Below are positions 1 through 8,137 of a DNA stretch of 64,000 bases, piece by piece. This DNA is from Paenibacillus andongensis (lineage in GTDB: Bacteria > Bacillota > Bacilli > Paenibacillales > NBRC-103111), in NCBI RefSeq assembly GCF_025369935.1, contig NZ_CP104467.1:4905001-4969000 (forward strand). The letters are read 5' to 3'. How positions within the stretch are numbered: position 1 is the stretch's first letter; each line of letters begins with the position of its first letter. The notes beneath the pieces are model-generated. The model ran no database searches. It had not been told where the DNA came from and worked only from the letters and a program-made list of their open reading frames with translations. The translations under genes and the position numbers were made by a program.

Positions 1-55
1 GTTCGGCAACCTCTTATGAACAACAAGGATGATGGCTTCCGATTTCGATGGAATT

Positions 56-661
56 TCACTTCCCTACCCCTTTATTCATGACTGAAAATGCGATCAACTC
101 ATCGTTATCTGCGTCGATAATAGCAGTGCCTACATAATAATAATTACACAAAATGAAGCCATCGATACAAGATTTTTGAGACAGATCGACACGATTCATA
201 AAAAGAGGACGTTTAAACACAAACGTATATCTATCCACTTTTTTCCCAAGAGTTATCGCTTTTTCTAGAAATATAGTTCTAGATCCTTGAGCTTCGCTTA
301 ATTCATTCTTACTAGGATCACCGGGTAGAGAAGCCGATTGAGATGTATCATTTTCTATTATTTTTAATGGTGCGTTATGCACATAAGGTTCAATCATTTG
401 CTTGATTCTTAAATTGGAGATTTGGTGTTGAATTTCTACCAGCGAAAAGATGATGATGGACAGGAGAAATACAATACCTACACCTTTTTCAATTGTAATT
501 CTTTGGGAAAATAGAAAGATATACAGGCCTGAAAGCAGTATGCAAGCTGTGGTTACCACGTAAAACTGCAGGGCTGTCATGCTATATTGATAGGGCGCGA
601 CAACGATATAACTCAAAATGAGTAAAATAACAAAGCTGATGATTCCAACACTTTTTCTCAA
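56..661 (-). CDS. Hypothetical membrane protein, 201 aa
   Basis: I do not recognise a family. The protein has three hydrophobic segments near residues 5-25, 30-50 and 58-76, followed by a soluble C-terminal part of about 120 residues with two cysteines close together (CIDGFILC). This suggests an N-terminal membrane anchor with a soluble domain on one side of the membrane. The start is a TTG at 661 preceded by GGAGG about seven bases upstream. It stands alone, with a terminator of the neighbouring kinase gene about 75 bp upstream, so it probably has its own promoter between 662 and 735. Confidence 0.6.
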   Translation of the reverse strand: MRKSVGIISFVILLILSYIVVAPYQYSMTALQFYVVTTACILLSGLYIFLFSQRITIEKGVGIVFLLSIIIFSLVEIQHQISNLRIKQMIEPYVHNAPLKIIENDTSQSASLPGDPSKNELSEAQGSRTIFLEKAITLGKKVDRYTFVFKRPLFMNRVDLSQKSCIDGFILCNYYYVGTAIIDADNDELIAFSVMNKGVGK

Positions 662-734
662 AGATTAACCTCCGTTTTCTCATTTCCTTATTCTCCCTTT
701 GAAATCTATTTGTTCCAGAATAGCATTGTTACGC

Positions 735-764
735 AAAAAAAAGCTAGCCTGTTAAGGTTAGCTT
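735..764 (-). terminator. Rho-independent terminator ending cluster A
   Basis: Read on the minus strand, arms 756-764 and 741-749 pair over nine bases (one G-U pair) and are followed by an unbroken run of eight T. The hairpin overlaps the stop codon of the FGGY kinase (758-760), so the large minus-strand cluster ends exactly here. Confidence 0.85.
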
Positions 765-2278
765 TGGGACTGCTGATTTAGCCACATGTCATACTCTAGG
801 AGCATCGGACGAAAGCGCAAGAACCCATTCTCAAACAAGGACCGATACTGCTCGTGTCTCAAAGGATCAGGAACGTAAACTTGCTTTTCTTGTGCTGGAA
901 GAGCATGTATAGCCTCCTCGAAAGAAGCGTAAACACCAGAACCGACACCCGCTATTAATGCAGCGCCAAGTAGGGTTGCTTCCGACAAATTCGGATGCTG
1001 CAGTTCGATGCCCGAGACGTCAGCTTTTATTTGCAGCCAGTGTTTATTCTTGGCGCCCCCACCTACAACAATGAGTTTGTTGATAGGCTCTCTTCCCACT
1101 TTCTCGGCTTCCAGCCGCAGCCATTCCATCTGATAAGCGTTGCCTTCCAAAATGGCCTTGAACATATCGCCTCGACTATGTCGCGTTGTTAGTCCAAACC
1201 AGCCAGCCTTTGCTACCGCATTCGGAAAAGGCGCACCGCAACCAGACAAGTAAGGGTAGTAAAGGATACCTGTCGGGGCAGGGGTTACCTGATCTAACAG
1301 CTCCAGAATTTCGGAGTAGGACAAATCTCCTTTATCCAAAAGATCCCGTAGCCATTCAACTGAGCCCCCGGAAGCCGAGTGACCGCCTATCCAAAACATA
1401 TGATCCGGCAAAGGATGGCGTCCAAAGGCAAGTCCAGAATGATAATCGGCTTCCCCAAGTGCCCTTATGCCGAAGTGCCCAACCAACGTTTCCGCAGTGC
1501 CCATGGAATTATAGACATGCCCAACCTCTGGCTGACCTATCGTCAAGGATGCACATACATGATCGTGCCCTGCAAGACAAACAGCTGTATCACCACCTAA
1601 GCCAAGCTTCCTTCTAACATCTGGGAGCACGGTTCCAATGGAAGTCCCCGTGGCAACTACAGCTGGAAAATGACTTTCATCCAGCCCAAAATGTTGGATG
1701 AGTGACAGATTCCAAGCCCGCTTATCCATCCGATACACGAAGGTTCGGGCAGCAAGTGTTTCCTCTTCGGCAAACCTTCCAGTAAGTAGAAAGGCAACAA
1801 AGGCGGAAACAGATAGCCAAACACTGCCTTCAAGCGCCTCGGGCTGTGTTGCCTGTATCCAAAGCAGTTTTGACAGCCCTTGCTTGAATGATGGATGCAG
1901 TCCGCTTTGGCAAAACTGCTCGTAAGCGTCAATTTCATTTTTTATCCGCGCCTCATAGGATAAGGCACATGTCTCAAACCAAGGAATAATCACCGTTCTG
2001 GCTGCGCCCGTTTGGCGATCCACAAGCAGCCCGCTTTCAGCCATACTAGTGATACCCACTGAACGAATGGATGTTGCGGCCGCTCCGGCTACCACTTCAT
2101 TGATAAGCTCAACTACCGTGCTCCACAAATGCTGCGGATCATAGTAAACGTATCCCAGTGCATGCTGGTGCTTCCGGTTAGCCCTAATTGCCGTAGCCAG
2201 CAGGTTTCCATTTTCATCAGCTACCCCTGCTTTAATGTTCGTTGTGCCTATATCCAAAGCTAAAAACAAAGTAGCCAC
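758..2278 (-). CDS. FGGY-family carbohydrate kinase
   Basis: Phosphorylates a sugar or polyol with ATP in the cytoplasm; substrate unknown. The N-terminal FGGY phosphate loop reads LALDIGTTNIKAG (residues 6-18), the central domain has the AGHDHVCA segment, and the C-terminal half carries the VVGGGAKNKHW nucleotide site. Length (506 aa) is normal for xylulokinase/gluconokinase-type members, but I cannot assign the substrate from motifs. It is the last gene of cluster A, 113 bp after the GH36 gene. The start is uncertain: a GTG at 2278 is overlapped by its possible Shine-Dalgarno, while a TTG at codon 4 has AGGTGG at better spacing. Together with the ROK kinase and the DUF1537 kinase the cluster encodes three distinct sugar kinases. 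Confidence 0.88.
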   Translation of the reverse strand: MATLFLALDIGTTNIKAGVADENGNLLATAIRANRKHQHALGYVYYDPQHLWSTVVELINEVVAGAAATSIRSVGITSMAESGLLVDRQTGAARTVIIPWFETCALSYEARIKNEIDAYEQFCQSGLHPSFKQGLSKLLWIQATQPEALEGSVWLSVSAFVAFLLTGRFAEEETLAARTFVYRMDKRAWNLSLIQHFGLDESHFPAVVATGTSIGTVLPDVRRKLGLGGDTAVCLAGHDHVCASLTIGQPEVGHVYNSMGTAETLVGHFGIRALGEADYHSGLAFGRHPLPDHMFWIGGHSASGGSVEWLRDLLDKGDLSYSEILELLDQVTPAPTGILYYPYLSGCGAPFPNAVAKAGWFGLTTRHSRGDMFKAILEGNAYQMEWLRLEAEKVGREPINKLIVVGGGAKNKHWLQIKADVSGIELQHPNLSEATLLGAALIAGVGSGVYASFEEAIHALPAQEKQVYVPDPLRHEQYRSLFENGFLRFRPMLLEYDMWLNQQSQS

Positions 2279-2391
2279 CTCATCCTGAGAAAGTTCCCGC
2301 GGTCACAATCCGATGGTAGGAGCCGCGTCACAGCGTACCTTCCCTCATGACCCACGCCATGTCCATGTCTTCTCGCCTCCACATGCACGTG

Positions 2392-4539
2392 TTATTCCGA
2401 TACGGAAAGAACAATGTTCAGCTTTTCATCCAACATCGGAACGTCTACTTCATACAAATGTTCACTGACAAGTAAAACTGGAAGCACCTTGCCATTCAAC
2501 TGCGCGGATACACGACTATTCTCCGACACGAACCGGAACGCACCGCCTTCTTTGAGCTGAATTGCTAATGTAGAACCTTCCAATTTCACATGGCTAACCG
2601 CATCTGTTGCGATATATTTGTCTGTTAATCCAATTGGCGTCACAGCACCATCTGACGGAATGATCAGATAAATCGCACATTGACCAGGCTTCAGCTCGAA
2701 AGCATGCTGTTCGCCCTGACGCATGATCTTCATTTCACCAGAGAAATGTTCATAGAGAACAAACTCATCGCCTTTCAAACCAGGAACGTCGGACGGGCCG
2801 ACCGTGCCTTTGACTGAATCCGTATACTTACCAATATGGAATGCAGCAACGACACCGGATGACTTGGCGATATTCCATAGCTTGAGCGGTACGGTTTCCT
2901 TCGTAGGATCAAGGAACAAGCAATCAGCTGTAGGGTTCGGTGTTTGCTCACAGCGAATGATTTTTCCGTTGTTATAAATTAATGGCCATATTTTTGAAGC
3001 ATCGGTGTTGCCGGGTGCATCACTGAAGTAAATCGGTCCACCGCTAACCGAACGCAGCACAGCATTTTGAATATCATCATGATTCTTAGTCCAGTACATA
3101 TCCCAGTCGCCATAATAAAAAGCACCGTGATAGTAGGAATTATAAGCATTTTGCAAGGCATGTTCAGCGAAACCAAATTGATCTTGGGGAACGAAATCAT
3201 CACTGTTGCGAGACACAGAGGACTTAGGACGGTGCCACATATTTTCCGCAGCCATCCCCATGCAGTTAATGATCGTATGGTTAAAATGCAATGCCGCAGA
3301 TGCTTCCAGCGCCTCATGAGCTGCAGCGGCAGCCTCACCGATCGCCCACTCATGCTTCGTGAAGTTCAAGACGGCGCTTTGGCTGTCTACTTTTACAAAA
3401 TCAATTCCTTGACGCTCCAAGAAGGAATGCCAAGCATGCCAGAAACCAAATCCACGGCCTGCATCCGGATAGGGTATTAAGCTCTCTTTGGCGTTGCTGT
3501 AGAGGTAGTCACTATACTGTTTAGCGATTGACGAATCCGGATGAATGCCACCCCAATAGCCTGCAATAGTATGCCAAACCCCGACCCAACGAATGCCATA
3601 CTTTTCTTTGAGCTGACGGACGGTTCCTGCAAGACCTTGGGGGAATTTTTCTTCATCCGCTTCAAATGAGGACAATTTTTTATCGAGTGTCTGTGACCAT
3701 CCATCGTCAATCATCACCCATTGCACCGGCAAGTTAGCGGCCTGTATTTCTTCCGCTTTTACCAACAGACCTTCTTCATTGACCTGATGGTAGAACGCAT
3801 CCCAGCTGCACCAGCCTAGAGAGTCGAGAATTTCAGGATAAGGTTTACGTGCGCGAGGGAGCGTCGGGTAATCAAGGATATGGAGCGCAGCTTCCACATG
3901 TCGCTCTACAAGCTGATAAGGATCAGTCCCCGTGCCTAGTACAAATGATAAGGACTCACAGCGCGTTCTTCCTCCTTGATGCGAGGAAACGCGAATTTGC
4001 AATCCGTCTTCTGCTCCGCACACATCCGTTCGAAACACAGGTCCGCATACCGGTAACAAATGATAGAATGCCGATTCCTTACGCCAAAGCAGCGATTGTG
4101 TCCGTTCAGGCAATGTCGACCAGTTTTGGTCAAAATGAGGCCGTGTCCACCAGTCCTTATGCTGATAATTGGCCATTAAGCCATCTATATTCGTCATTCC
4201 TTGTGCATGAATGATGATGCCATTCTGAGCGGCAAAGCAGATCTGCTTGCCAAAATCATTGGCATTTTTCAATTCGCCCTGCACCGATGTTAGTACAAAG
4301 GATTCGTAACAGCGGAACCTTAAATGAACAACAGCAGTGTCTGCTTCATTCAAATAAGTTACTTTCATTTCTGTGTAATCACCGAGATAATCTGTTCCCG
4401 CAGTCTCTTCACTTGCTCGACGCAGAAGTTGGAATGCCGGACCCGAATCCGGCGTCACGATAACACCAATACGACCCAGAACATCCTGCAAGCCGCTTGA
4501 ACTGACATACTGAAGTTCGATTTCATTTAATTGAAACAC
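2392..4539 (-). CDS. GH36 Sip1/raffinose-synthase-type alpha-galactosidase
   Basis: A 715-residue glycosidase of the Sip1/raffinose synthase branch of GH36, expected to cleave (or transfer) alpha-galactosyl groups. The N-terminal beta-domain runs to about residue 235. The (beta/alpha)8 barrel then shows GWCSWDAFY (242-250), VMIDDGW (275-281), the nucleophile motif VKVDSQ (Asp385) and the acid/base segment SRNSDDF (Asp447 or 448). Both catalytic carboxylates are present, so it should be active. No signal peptide is visible, so it works in the cytoplasm on imported substrate. Start is GTG with AAGGAGG seven bases upstream. It sits 21 bp after the ROK kinase gene. Linkage specificity cannot be told from sequence; it shows that the imported glycan probably also carries a non-mannose alpha-linked sugar. 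Confidence 0.87.
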   Translation of the reverse strand: MFQLNEIELQYVSSSGLQDVLGRIGVIVTPDSGPAFQLLRRASEETAGTDYLGDYTEMKVTYLNEADTAVVHLRFRCYESFVLTSVQGELKNANDFGKQICFAAQNGIIIHAQGMTNIDGLMANYQHKDWWTRPHFDQNWSTLPERTQSLLWRKESAFYHLLPVCGPVFRTDVCGAEDGLQIRVSSHQGGRTRCESLSFVLGTGTDPYQLVERHVEAALHILDYPTLPRARKPYPEILDSLGWCSWDAFYHQVNEEGLLVKAEEIQAANLPVQWVMIDDGWSQTLDKKLSSFEADEEKFPQGLAGTVRQLKEKYGIRWVGVWHTIAGYWGGIHPDSSIAKQYSDYLYSNAKESLIPYPDAGRGFGFWHAWHSFLERQGIDFVKVDSQSAVLNFTKHEWAIGEAAAAAHEALEASAALHFNHTIINCMGMAAENMWHRPKSSVSRNSDDFVPQDQFGFAEHALQNAYNSYYHGAFYYGDWDMYWTKNHDDIQNAVLRSVSGGPIYFSDAPGNTDASKIWPLIYNNGKIIRCEQTPNPTADCLFLDPTKETVPLKLWNIAKSSGVVAAFHIGKYTDSVKGTVGPSDVPGLKGDEFVLYEHFSGEMKIMRQGEQHAFELKPGQCAIYLIIPSDGAVTPIGLTDKYIATDAVSHVKLEGSTLAIQLKEGGAFRFVSENSRVSAQLNGKVLPVLLVSEHLYEVDVPMLDEKLNIVLSVSE

Positions 4540-4560
4540 TGGGGGGCCTCCTTATAACCG

Positions 4561-5532
4561 TTATTGTTCAAATGCATGCAACGCTACAGATAAGCTGGCG
4601 GCATCTCCGACATTATCCTTTAAACCCGAAGGAACAATTCCGCAAACGCCTAGTGAAATCGGCAGTGCCTCACGCTTTAGTTCCTCCATAACCATAGGGG
4701 CAAGCATGGACTCCTGCCGTTCATAAATACTCCCGATGACAATGGTATCCGGATTGAGGATATCAATCAGGATCGAAAGTCCCCTGCCCAGCTGACTACT
4801 TACCTTGCGGATGACCAGCATCGCCAGATCATCGCCAGCATGCGCGGCTTCGAATACATCTTTCGCTGTGAGCTCTTGGAGCTGATCCTTAGCAATAGGA
4901 AGAATTGTGGATCCCCCTGTTGTGAACCAGTCTTCCGTCATCCCTACTGCTAGCCTGGCAATACCGCCTCCGCTGCAAAACCCTTCAAACGAGCCTTGTT
5001 TACCATAGCCTAGAGGTCCATCCTCAGCTAAACGGATATGCCCAACCTCGCCGGCCATATCGTTCGCACCTCCATATAAGCGGCCATTTAGAATAAGACC
5101 CGCCCCCATTCCAGTTCCAAAGGTCAAGAAGATCATATTCTGGGAACCTCGTCCGGCTCCCCATTTCCATTCAGCTAACGCACAGGCGTTAGCGTCATTT
5201 TGCAATCCGACAGCTGCATGGAACCGTTCTCGAAAAGGAGTTAGCACATCAATACGGTCCCAGCCAGGTAAATTAGGCGGCGATAGCACGAGGCCATCTT
5301 TACTGCTTAAAGGACCGCCGCAGCTAATGCCGATAGCTTGCAGCTTACCTCCAGGGTTCCTCTGCACCAATCGCTCCAGCGCATCACCAAGCTGCAAAAG
5401 TGCTTCATTCGGCGTTGCCGGAGTAGGAAAGCTTATTTTATCCAAGATGTTAACGGTCTCTCCAGCCGTAATGCCTAGTACCGCAGCGCACTTCGTACCT
5501 CCGATATCAATGCCACCTAGAAGAAGACTCAT
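4561..5532 (-). CDS. ROK-family sugar kinase lacking the zinc cysteines
   Basis: ATP-dependent sugar kinase of the ROK family, 323 aa from the chosen ATG. The N-terminal phosphate motif GIDIGGTK (7-14) and the FGTGMGAGLI segment are intact and no helix-turn-helix domain is present, so this is a kinase and not a NagC-type repressor. Most ROK kinases carry a zinc site GHx..CxCGxxGCxE. Here GHIRL is kept, but the cysteine stretch reads GYGKQGSFEG, so the usual ligand cysteines are missing. Start 5532 is chosen because GGAGGAGG lies upstream and ATGA overlaps the stop of the SIS gene, which implies translational coupling; an upstream in-frame start at 5640 would overlap that gene by over 100 bp. 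Confidence 0.85.
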   Translation of the reverse strand: MSLLLGGIDIGGTKCAAVLGITAGETVNILDKISFPTPATPNEALLQLGDALERLVQRNPGGKLQAIGISCGGPLSSKDGLVLSPPNLPGWDRIDVLTPFRERFHAAVGLQNDANACALAEWKWGAGRGSQNMIFLTFGTGMGAGLILNGRLYGGANDMAGEVGHIRLAEDGPLGYGKQGSFEGFCSGGGIARLAVGMTEDWFTTGGSTILPIAKDQLQELTAKDVFEAAHAGDDLAMLVIRKVSSQLGRGLSILIDILNPDTIVIGSIYERQESMLAPMVMEELKREALPISLGVCGIVPSGLKDNVGDAASLSVALHAFEQ

Positions 5533-6161
5533 ACGAAAAATGCCTCCTCCAACAACATGCATAGCACATGGTAAATTGGAAGATGGCGTTCCTGAATGTC
5601 TGGCGTTGAACGATAAGGCACGCGAATCGTCACATCGCAAAGTTCTTTTAAGCAGCCTCCGCCTTCCCCAGTCAAACCAATGGTGTAGACACCAACTGCT
5701 TTGGCAACCTGCACCGCGTGTACAATATTAGCCGAGTTACCCGATGTACTGAATACAACAAGTGTATCCTCCGGCTTGCCATAGCCGTATACCTGCTGCG
5801 CGAAAACCATGTCTGCCGCCACATCGTTATTGAAAGCTGTTGCAAACGCGGTATGGCTGACAAGCGAGATGGCCGGCAGCGCACCTTGCAAATGATCGGC
5901 CAAATACGTTCCTTGTGCCTCACCATGAAGCATCAGCTTATCCCTCTGTTCCTTGAGAAGCTTTCGCGGCGACATAAATCCTTTCATCAACTCGCCCACA
6001 ACGTGTTCACAATCAGCTGCACTTCCACCATTACCGGCAAGCAGCATTTTGCCTCCCTTTTCAAACGACAGCTTCATAGCTTCAAATGCATCTTGGATCG
6101 ATGAACGACAGGGTACCAAGTCTGGATATTTCACGAAAAGCTGCTCCAACGTTTGACTCAT
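5529..6161 (-). CDS. SIS-domain phosphosugar isomerase, GmhA-like
   Basis: A 210-residue single SIS-domain protein resembling phosphoheptose isomerase (GmhA/DiaA group). The phosphosugar loop GNGGSAADCEHVVGEL starts near residue 44 and a second Ser-rich loop FSTSGNSANIVHAV follows, both typical of aldose/ketose phosphate binding. Such enzymes interconvert aldose- and ketose-phosphates, which fits a position between sugar kinases and aldolases. The start has GAGGAGG upstream. It ends in an ATGA overlap with the ROK kinase. True heptose chemistry is unproven: no gmhB, hldE or hldD gene is in the window, so a catabolic hexose or pentose phosphate substrate is as likely. Confidence 0.85.
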   Translation of the reverse strand: MSQTLEQLFVKYPDLVPCRSSIQDAFEAMKLSFEKGGKMLLAGNGGSAADCEHVVGELMKGFMSPRKLLKEQRDKLMLHGEAQGTYLADHLQGALPAISLVSHTAFATAFNNDVAADMVFAQQVYGYGKPEDTLVVFSTSGNSANIVHAVQVAKAVGVYTIGLTGEGGGCLKELCDVTIRVPYRSTPDIQERHLPIYHVLCMLLEEAFFV

Positions 6162-6185
6162 ACGTCTATCTCCTCCTCACACGAG

Positions 6186-7478
6186 TTATGTTTGTTTCAA
6201 GTGTTCAATCGCTTCTATGAAAAAGGGCTCGCTGCCAAAGCTGCCTGATTTCAACACCAAAAACCGCTGCGGCGTTTGGAGTGTTAAACAGGATGGCAAT
6301 CCCGGCTCAATTTCTTGCCAAATGCTAAGTCCGCCAATGCCCAGTTTATCGCAGACAGCAGCGGACGTTTCCCCTCCAGCGATGAGCAGACGTTGCTGCC
6401 CTGTCTCATTGACGACCGATTGTATGACGCCCGAAAGCGCATTCGAAACGATAACGGACACTTCCGTATTGCCGTAGCCGAGTTCAACACCTTTTACTTT
6501 CGTCGCCGCCACTTTGAGCGGACTATTCGAGGCGTGAATGAGTACGTCCTGATCGTCCTTCAGAAGCCTCGACGCCTGTTCAACCAATTGCTTGCAATGC
6601 GCCTCTTTCTCAGCAGGGCTAAACAAGAGCAGTGAATCGAGCTCTAACGCTGTCAGGCCCTGCTTTTTGGCATAGGCAATTTGCGCAGCTGTTTGCGGCA
6701 TTAAGCTGCCTGCGGCGCACAAAACAGCTGATCGTCCAAGCGATGGCAGCTTTTTCGCAGCACCCGTTTGCACGGCATTCGGCTTTTCTAACAACGCCAA
6801 TTCCTCTGCCAAAGCTGAGCTTCCGCAAATAATCGGCTCCGCATGAACCGCTTGCGCAATTATCTTCAGAGTCTGCTGATCACGCACATCGAGGATGATA
6901 TAGGTGAAGCCTGAATGCTTCATCACTGCAATTTGCTCCTCTAACACAGAAGCACCTTGTTCTACAATATGAATGGGAATTAGTCCTACTCTGCGGTCCG
7001 TTTGTGATTGTAAAATATCTACCAAATTGGAACTGCGCATCGGATGCACGGGATCGTTTCGAAATTCGGATTCTTCCAGTTTTTTACCATGTACATAATG
7101 AATGCCATTCAACGTAGTTCGCCCATTTTTCGGAAAACCAAGCACGACAATGCCAAAAGATGCCTCAAGTGCATCCAGCATGGCATCGAATTCGGCTCCG
7201 ATGTTACCGCGGAATACAGAACACGTTTTATTGATAAAACGTTCGCACCCAGCTTCCTGAAGCCGCTTCGTCATCTGGTACACCTTCGTGTAAGCATCAT
7301 CTGGCGTATCTAATCGGGAGTGCGTATCGAGAACAAGCACTTCCGGATAGCCGCCATAGCTCTGATCTCTCCCCGTCCACGCCTCCATCGGGTAGACATG
7401 CGTGCTGATGTTTGCCTTAGCGTACATGATGCCGATATCATTAGCCCCTGTAATATCGTCTGCGATAATACCAATCAA
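6186..7478 (-). CDS. DUF1537 four-carbon acid sugar kinase family protein
   Basis: Belongs to the OtnK/DtnK/DenK family, ATP-dependent kinases for tetronates and related acid sugars. The N-terminal substrate domain begins IGIIADDITGANDIG (residues 2-16) and the C-terminal ATP domain has LLIAGGETSAAV; length 430 aa is typical. The start is TTG at 7478 with AAGGAGG eight bases upstream, overlapping the TGA of the preceding aldolase gene. In characterised tetronate pathways this kinase works with a dehydrogenase (PdxA2 or LtnD type) and a class II decarboxylating aldolase (OtnC). The aldolase partner is adjacent here, but no dehydrogenase is present in the window, so the substrate may differ or the dehydrogenase is encoded elsewhere. 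Confidence 0.88.
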   Translation of the reverse strand: MIGIIADDITGANDIGIMYAKANISTHVYPMEAWTGRDQSYGGYPEVLVLDTHSRLDTPDDAYTKVYQMTKRLQEAGCERFINKTCSVFRGNIGAEFDAMLDALEASFGIVVLGFPKNGRTTLNGIHYVHGKKLEESEFRNDPVHPMRSSNLVDILQSQTDRRVGLIPIHIVEQGASVLEEQIAVMKHSGFTYIILDVRDQQTLKIIAQAVHAEPIICGSSALAEELALLEKPNAVQTGAAKKLPSLGRSAVLCAAGSLMPQTAAQIAYAKKQGLTALELDSLLLFSPAEKEAHCKQLVEQASRLLKDDQDVLIHASNSPLKVAATKVKGVELGYGNTEVSVIVSNALSGVIQSVVNETGQQRLLIAGGETSAAVCDKLGIGGLSIWQEIEPGLPSCLTLQTPQRFLVLKSGSFGSEPFFIEAIEHLKQT

Positions 7479-8137
7479 TCGGAGAACCTCCTTCTCGGCC
7501 TATAGCCCGACTCGTTCAAGAAGCTTTGAACCACGTCTTCTGGCAGCTTGCGTAGGGAAATCCCCGAGCTCTTGGCCATCACATACATCTGGCACGCCAT
7601 CTCAAGCGTGTGCATGGCCATGCGTGCTTCCTTCACGCTCGTATCATAGACAAGCACACCATGATTTTCGAGGAAAAGCACATTCGCTTCGCATGCCTTC
7701 TCCCGTACCGCATCACCAAGCTCACGTGAGCCTGGATGAAAATAAGGAACGCGTTCTATGCGTTCCAAATAATACATCGTTTCAACAAACCATTCGGATG
7801 GCAGATGTTCTCCCGAGCAAGCAAGCATCGTGCTATAAAAAGGGGATGCGTGAAGCACGGCCCCTACATCAGGACGAGATTCATAAATCGCTTGGTGCAT
7901 GGGCACTTCTTTGGATGGCTTTTTCCCTGCCACTGAGGACGATGAGCCACCCTCCGATAAAGAACACTCAACGAAGTCATCTTCGCTGAGTTCCCCTAGG
8001 TCTGTACCGCTTGCTGTAATCAAATAGTGGTCAGCTTTGGTTCGCGCACTGATATTGCCTGCGTTCCCCCAAGCCAAGCCGTTATTCAGCATGTAACGCC
8101 CGGCTTCCTGCAGCTGCTGCCAAACCGATGCCTCCAT
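7475..8137 (-). CDS. Class II aldolase/adducin-domain protein with altered metal motif
   Basis: A 220-residue protein of the L-fuculose-phosphate aldolase fold (AraD/FucA/OtnC group). Visible are GNISAR near residue 28, the catalytic-acid region SKEVPMHQAIY, and the late histidine in FLENHGVLV. The usual HxH zinc pair appears as LHASPFYS, so the second histidine is Ser. That could lower metal affinity or mark a different reaction. ATG start at 8137 with GTGGAG upstream and the stop of the GH38 gene directly before it; it overlaps the DUF1537 kinase by four bases. Expected role: cleavage of a phosphorylated acid sugar or ketose to DHAP and an aldehyde or CO2. Confidence 0.8.
   Translation of the reverse strand: MEASVWQQLQEAGRYMLNNGLAWGNAGNISARTKADHYLITASGTDLGELSEDDFVECSLSEGGSSSSVAGKKPSKEVPMHQAIYESRPDVGAVLHASPFYSTMLACSGEHLPSEWFVETMYYLERIERVPYFHPGSRELGDAVREKACEANVLFLENHGVLVYDTSVKEARMAMHTLEMACQMYVMAKSSGISLRKLPEDVVQSFLNESGYRPRRRFSD

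Noticed and set aside
1186-1617. 143-codon open frame on the plus strand
   Set aside because: It lies wholly inside the FGGY kinase gene on the other strand and its product is low in family-like patterns; antisense shadow.
5718-6104. 128-codon plus-strand frame
   Set aside because: Antisense to the SIS isomerase, Cys- and Arg-rich, no ribosome site of note.
5529-6161. Heptose biosynthesis (gmhA) as the role of the SIS gene
   Set aside because: No other ADP-heptose genes nearby; kinase and aldolase neighbours fit catabolism better.
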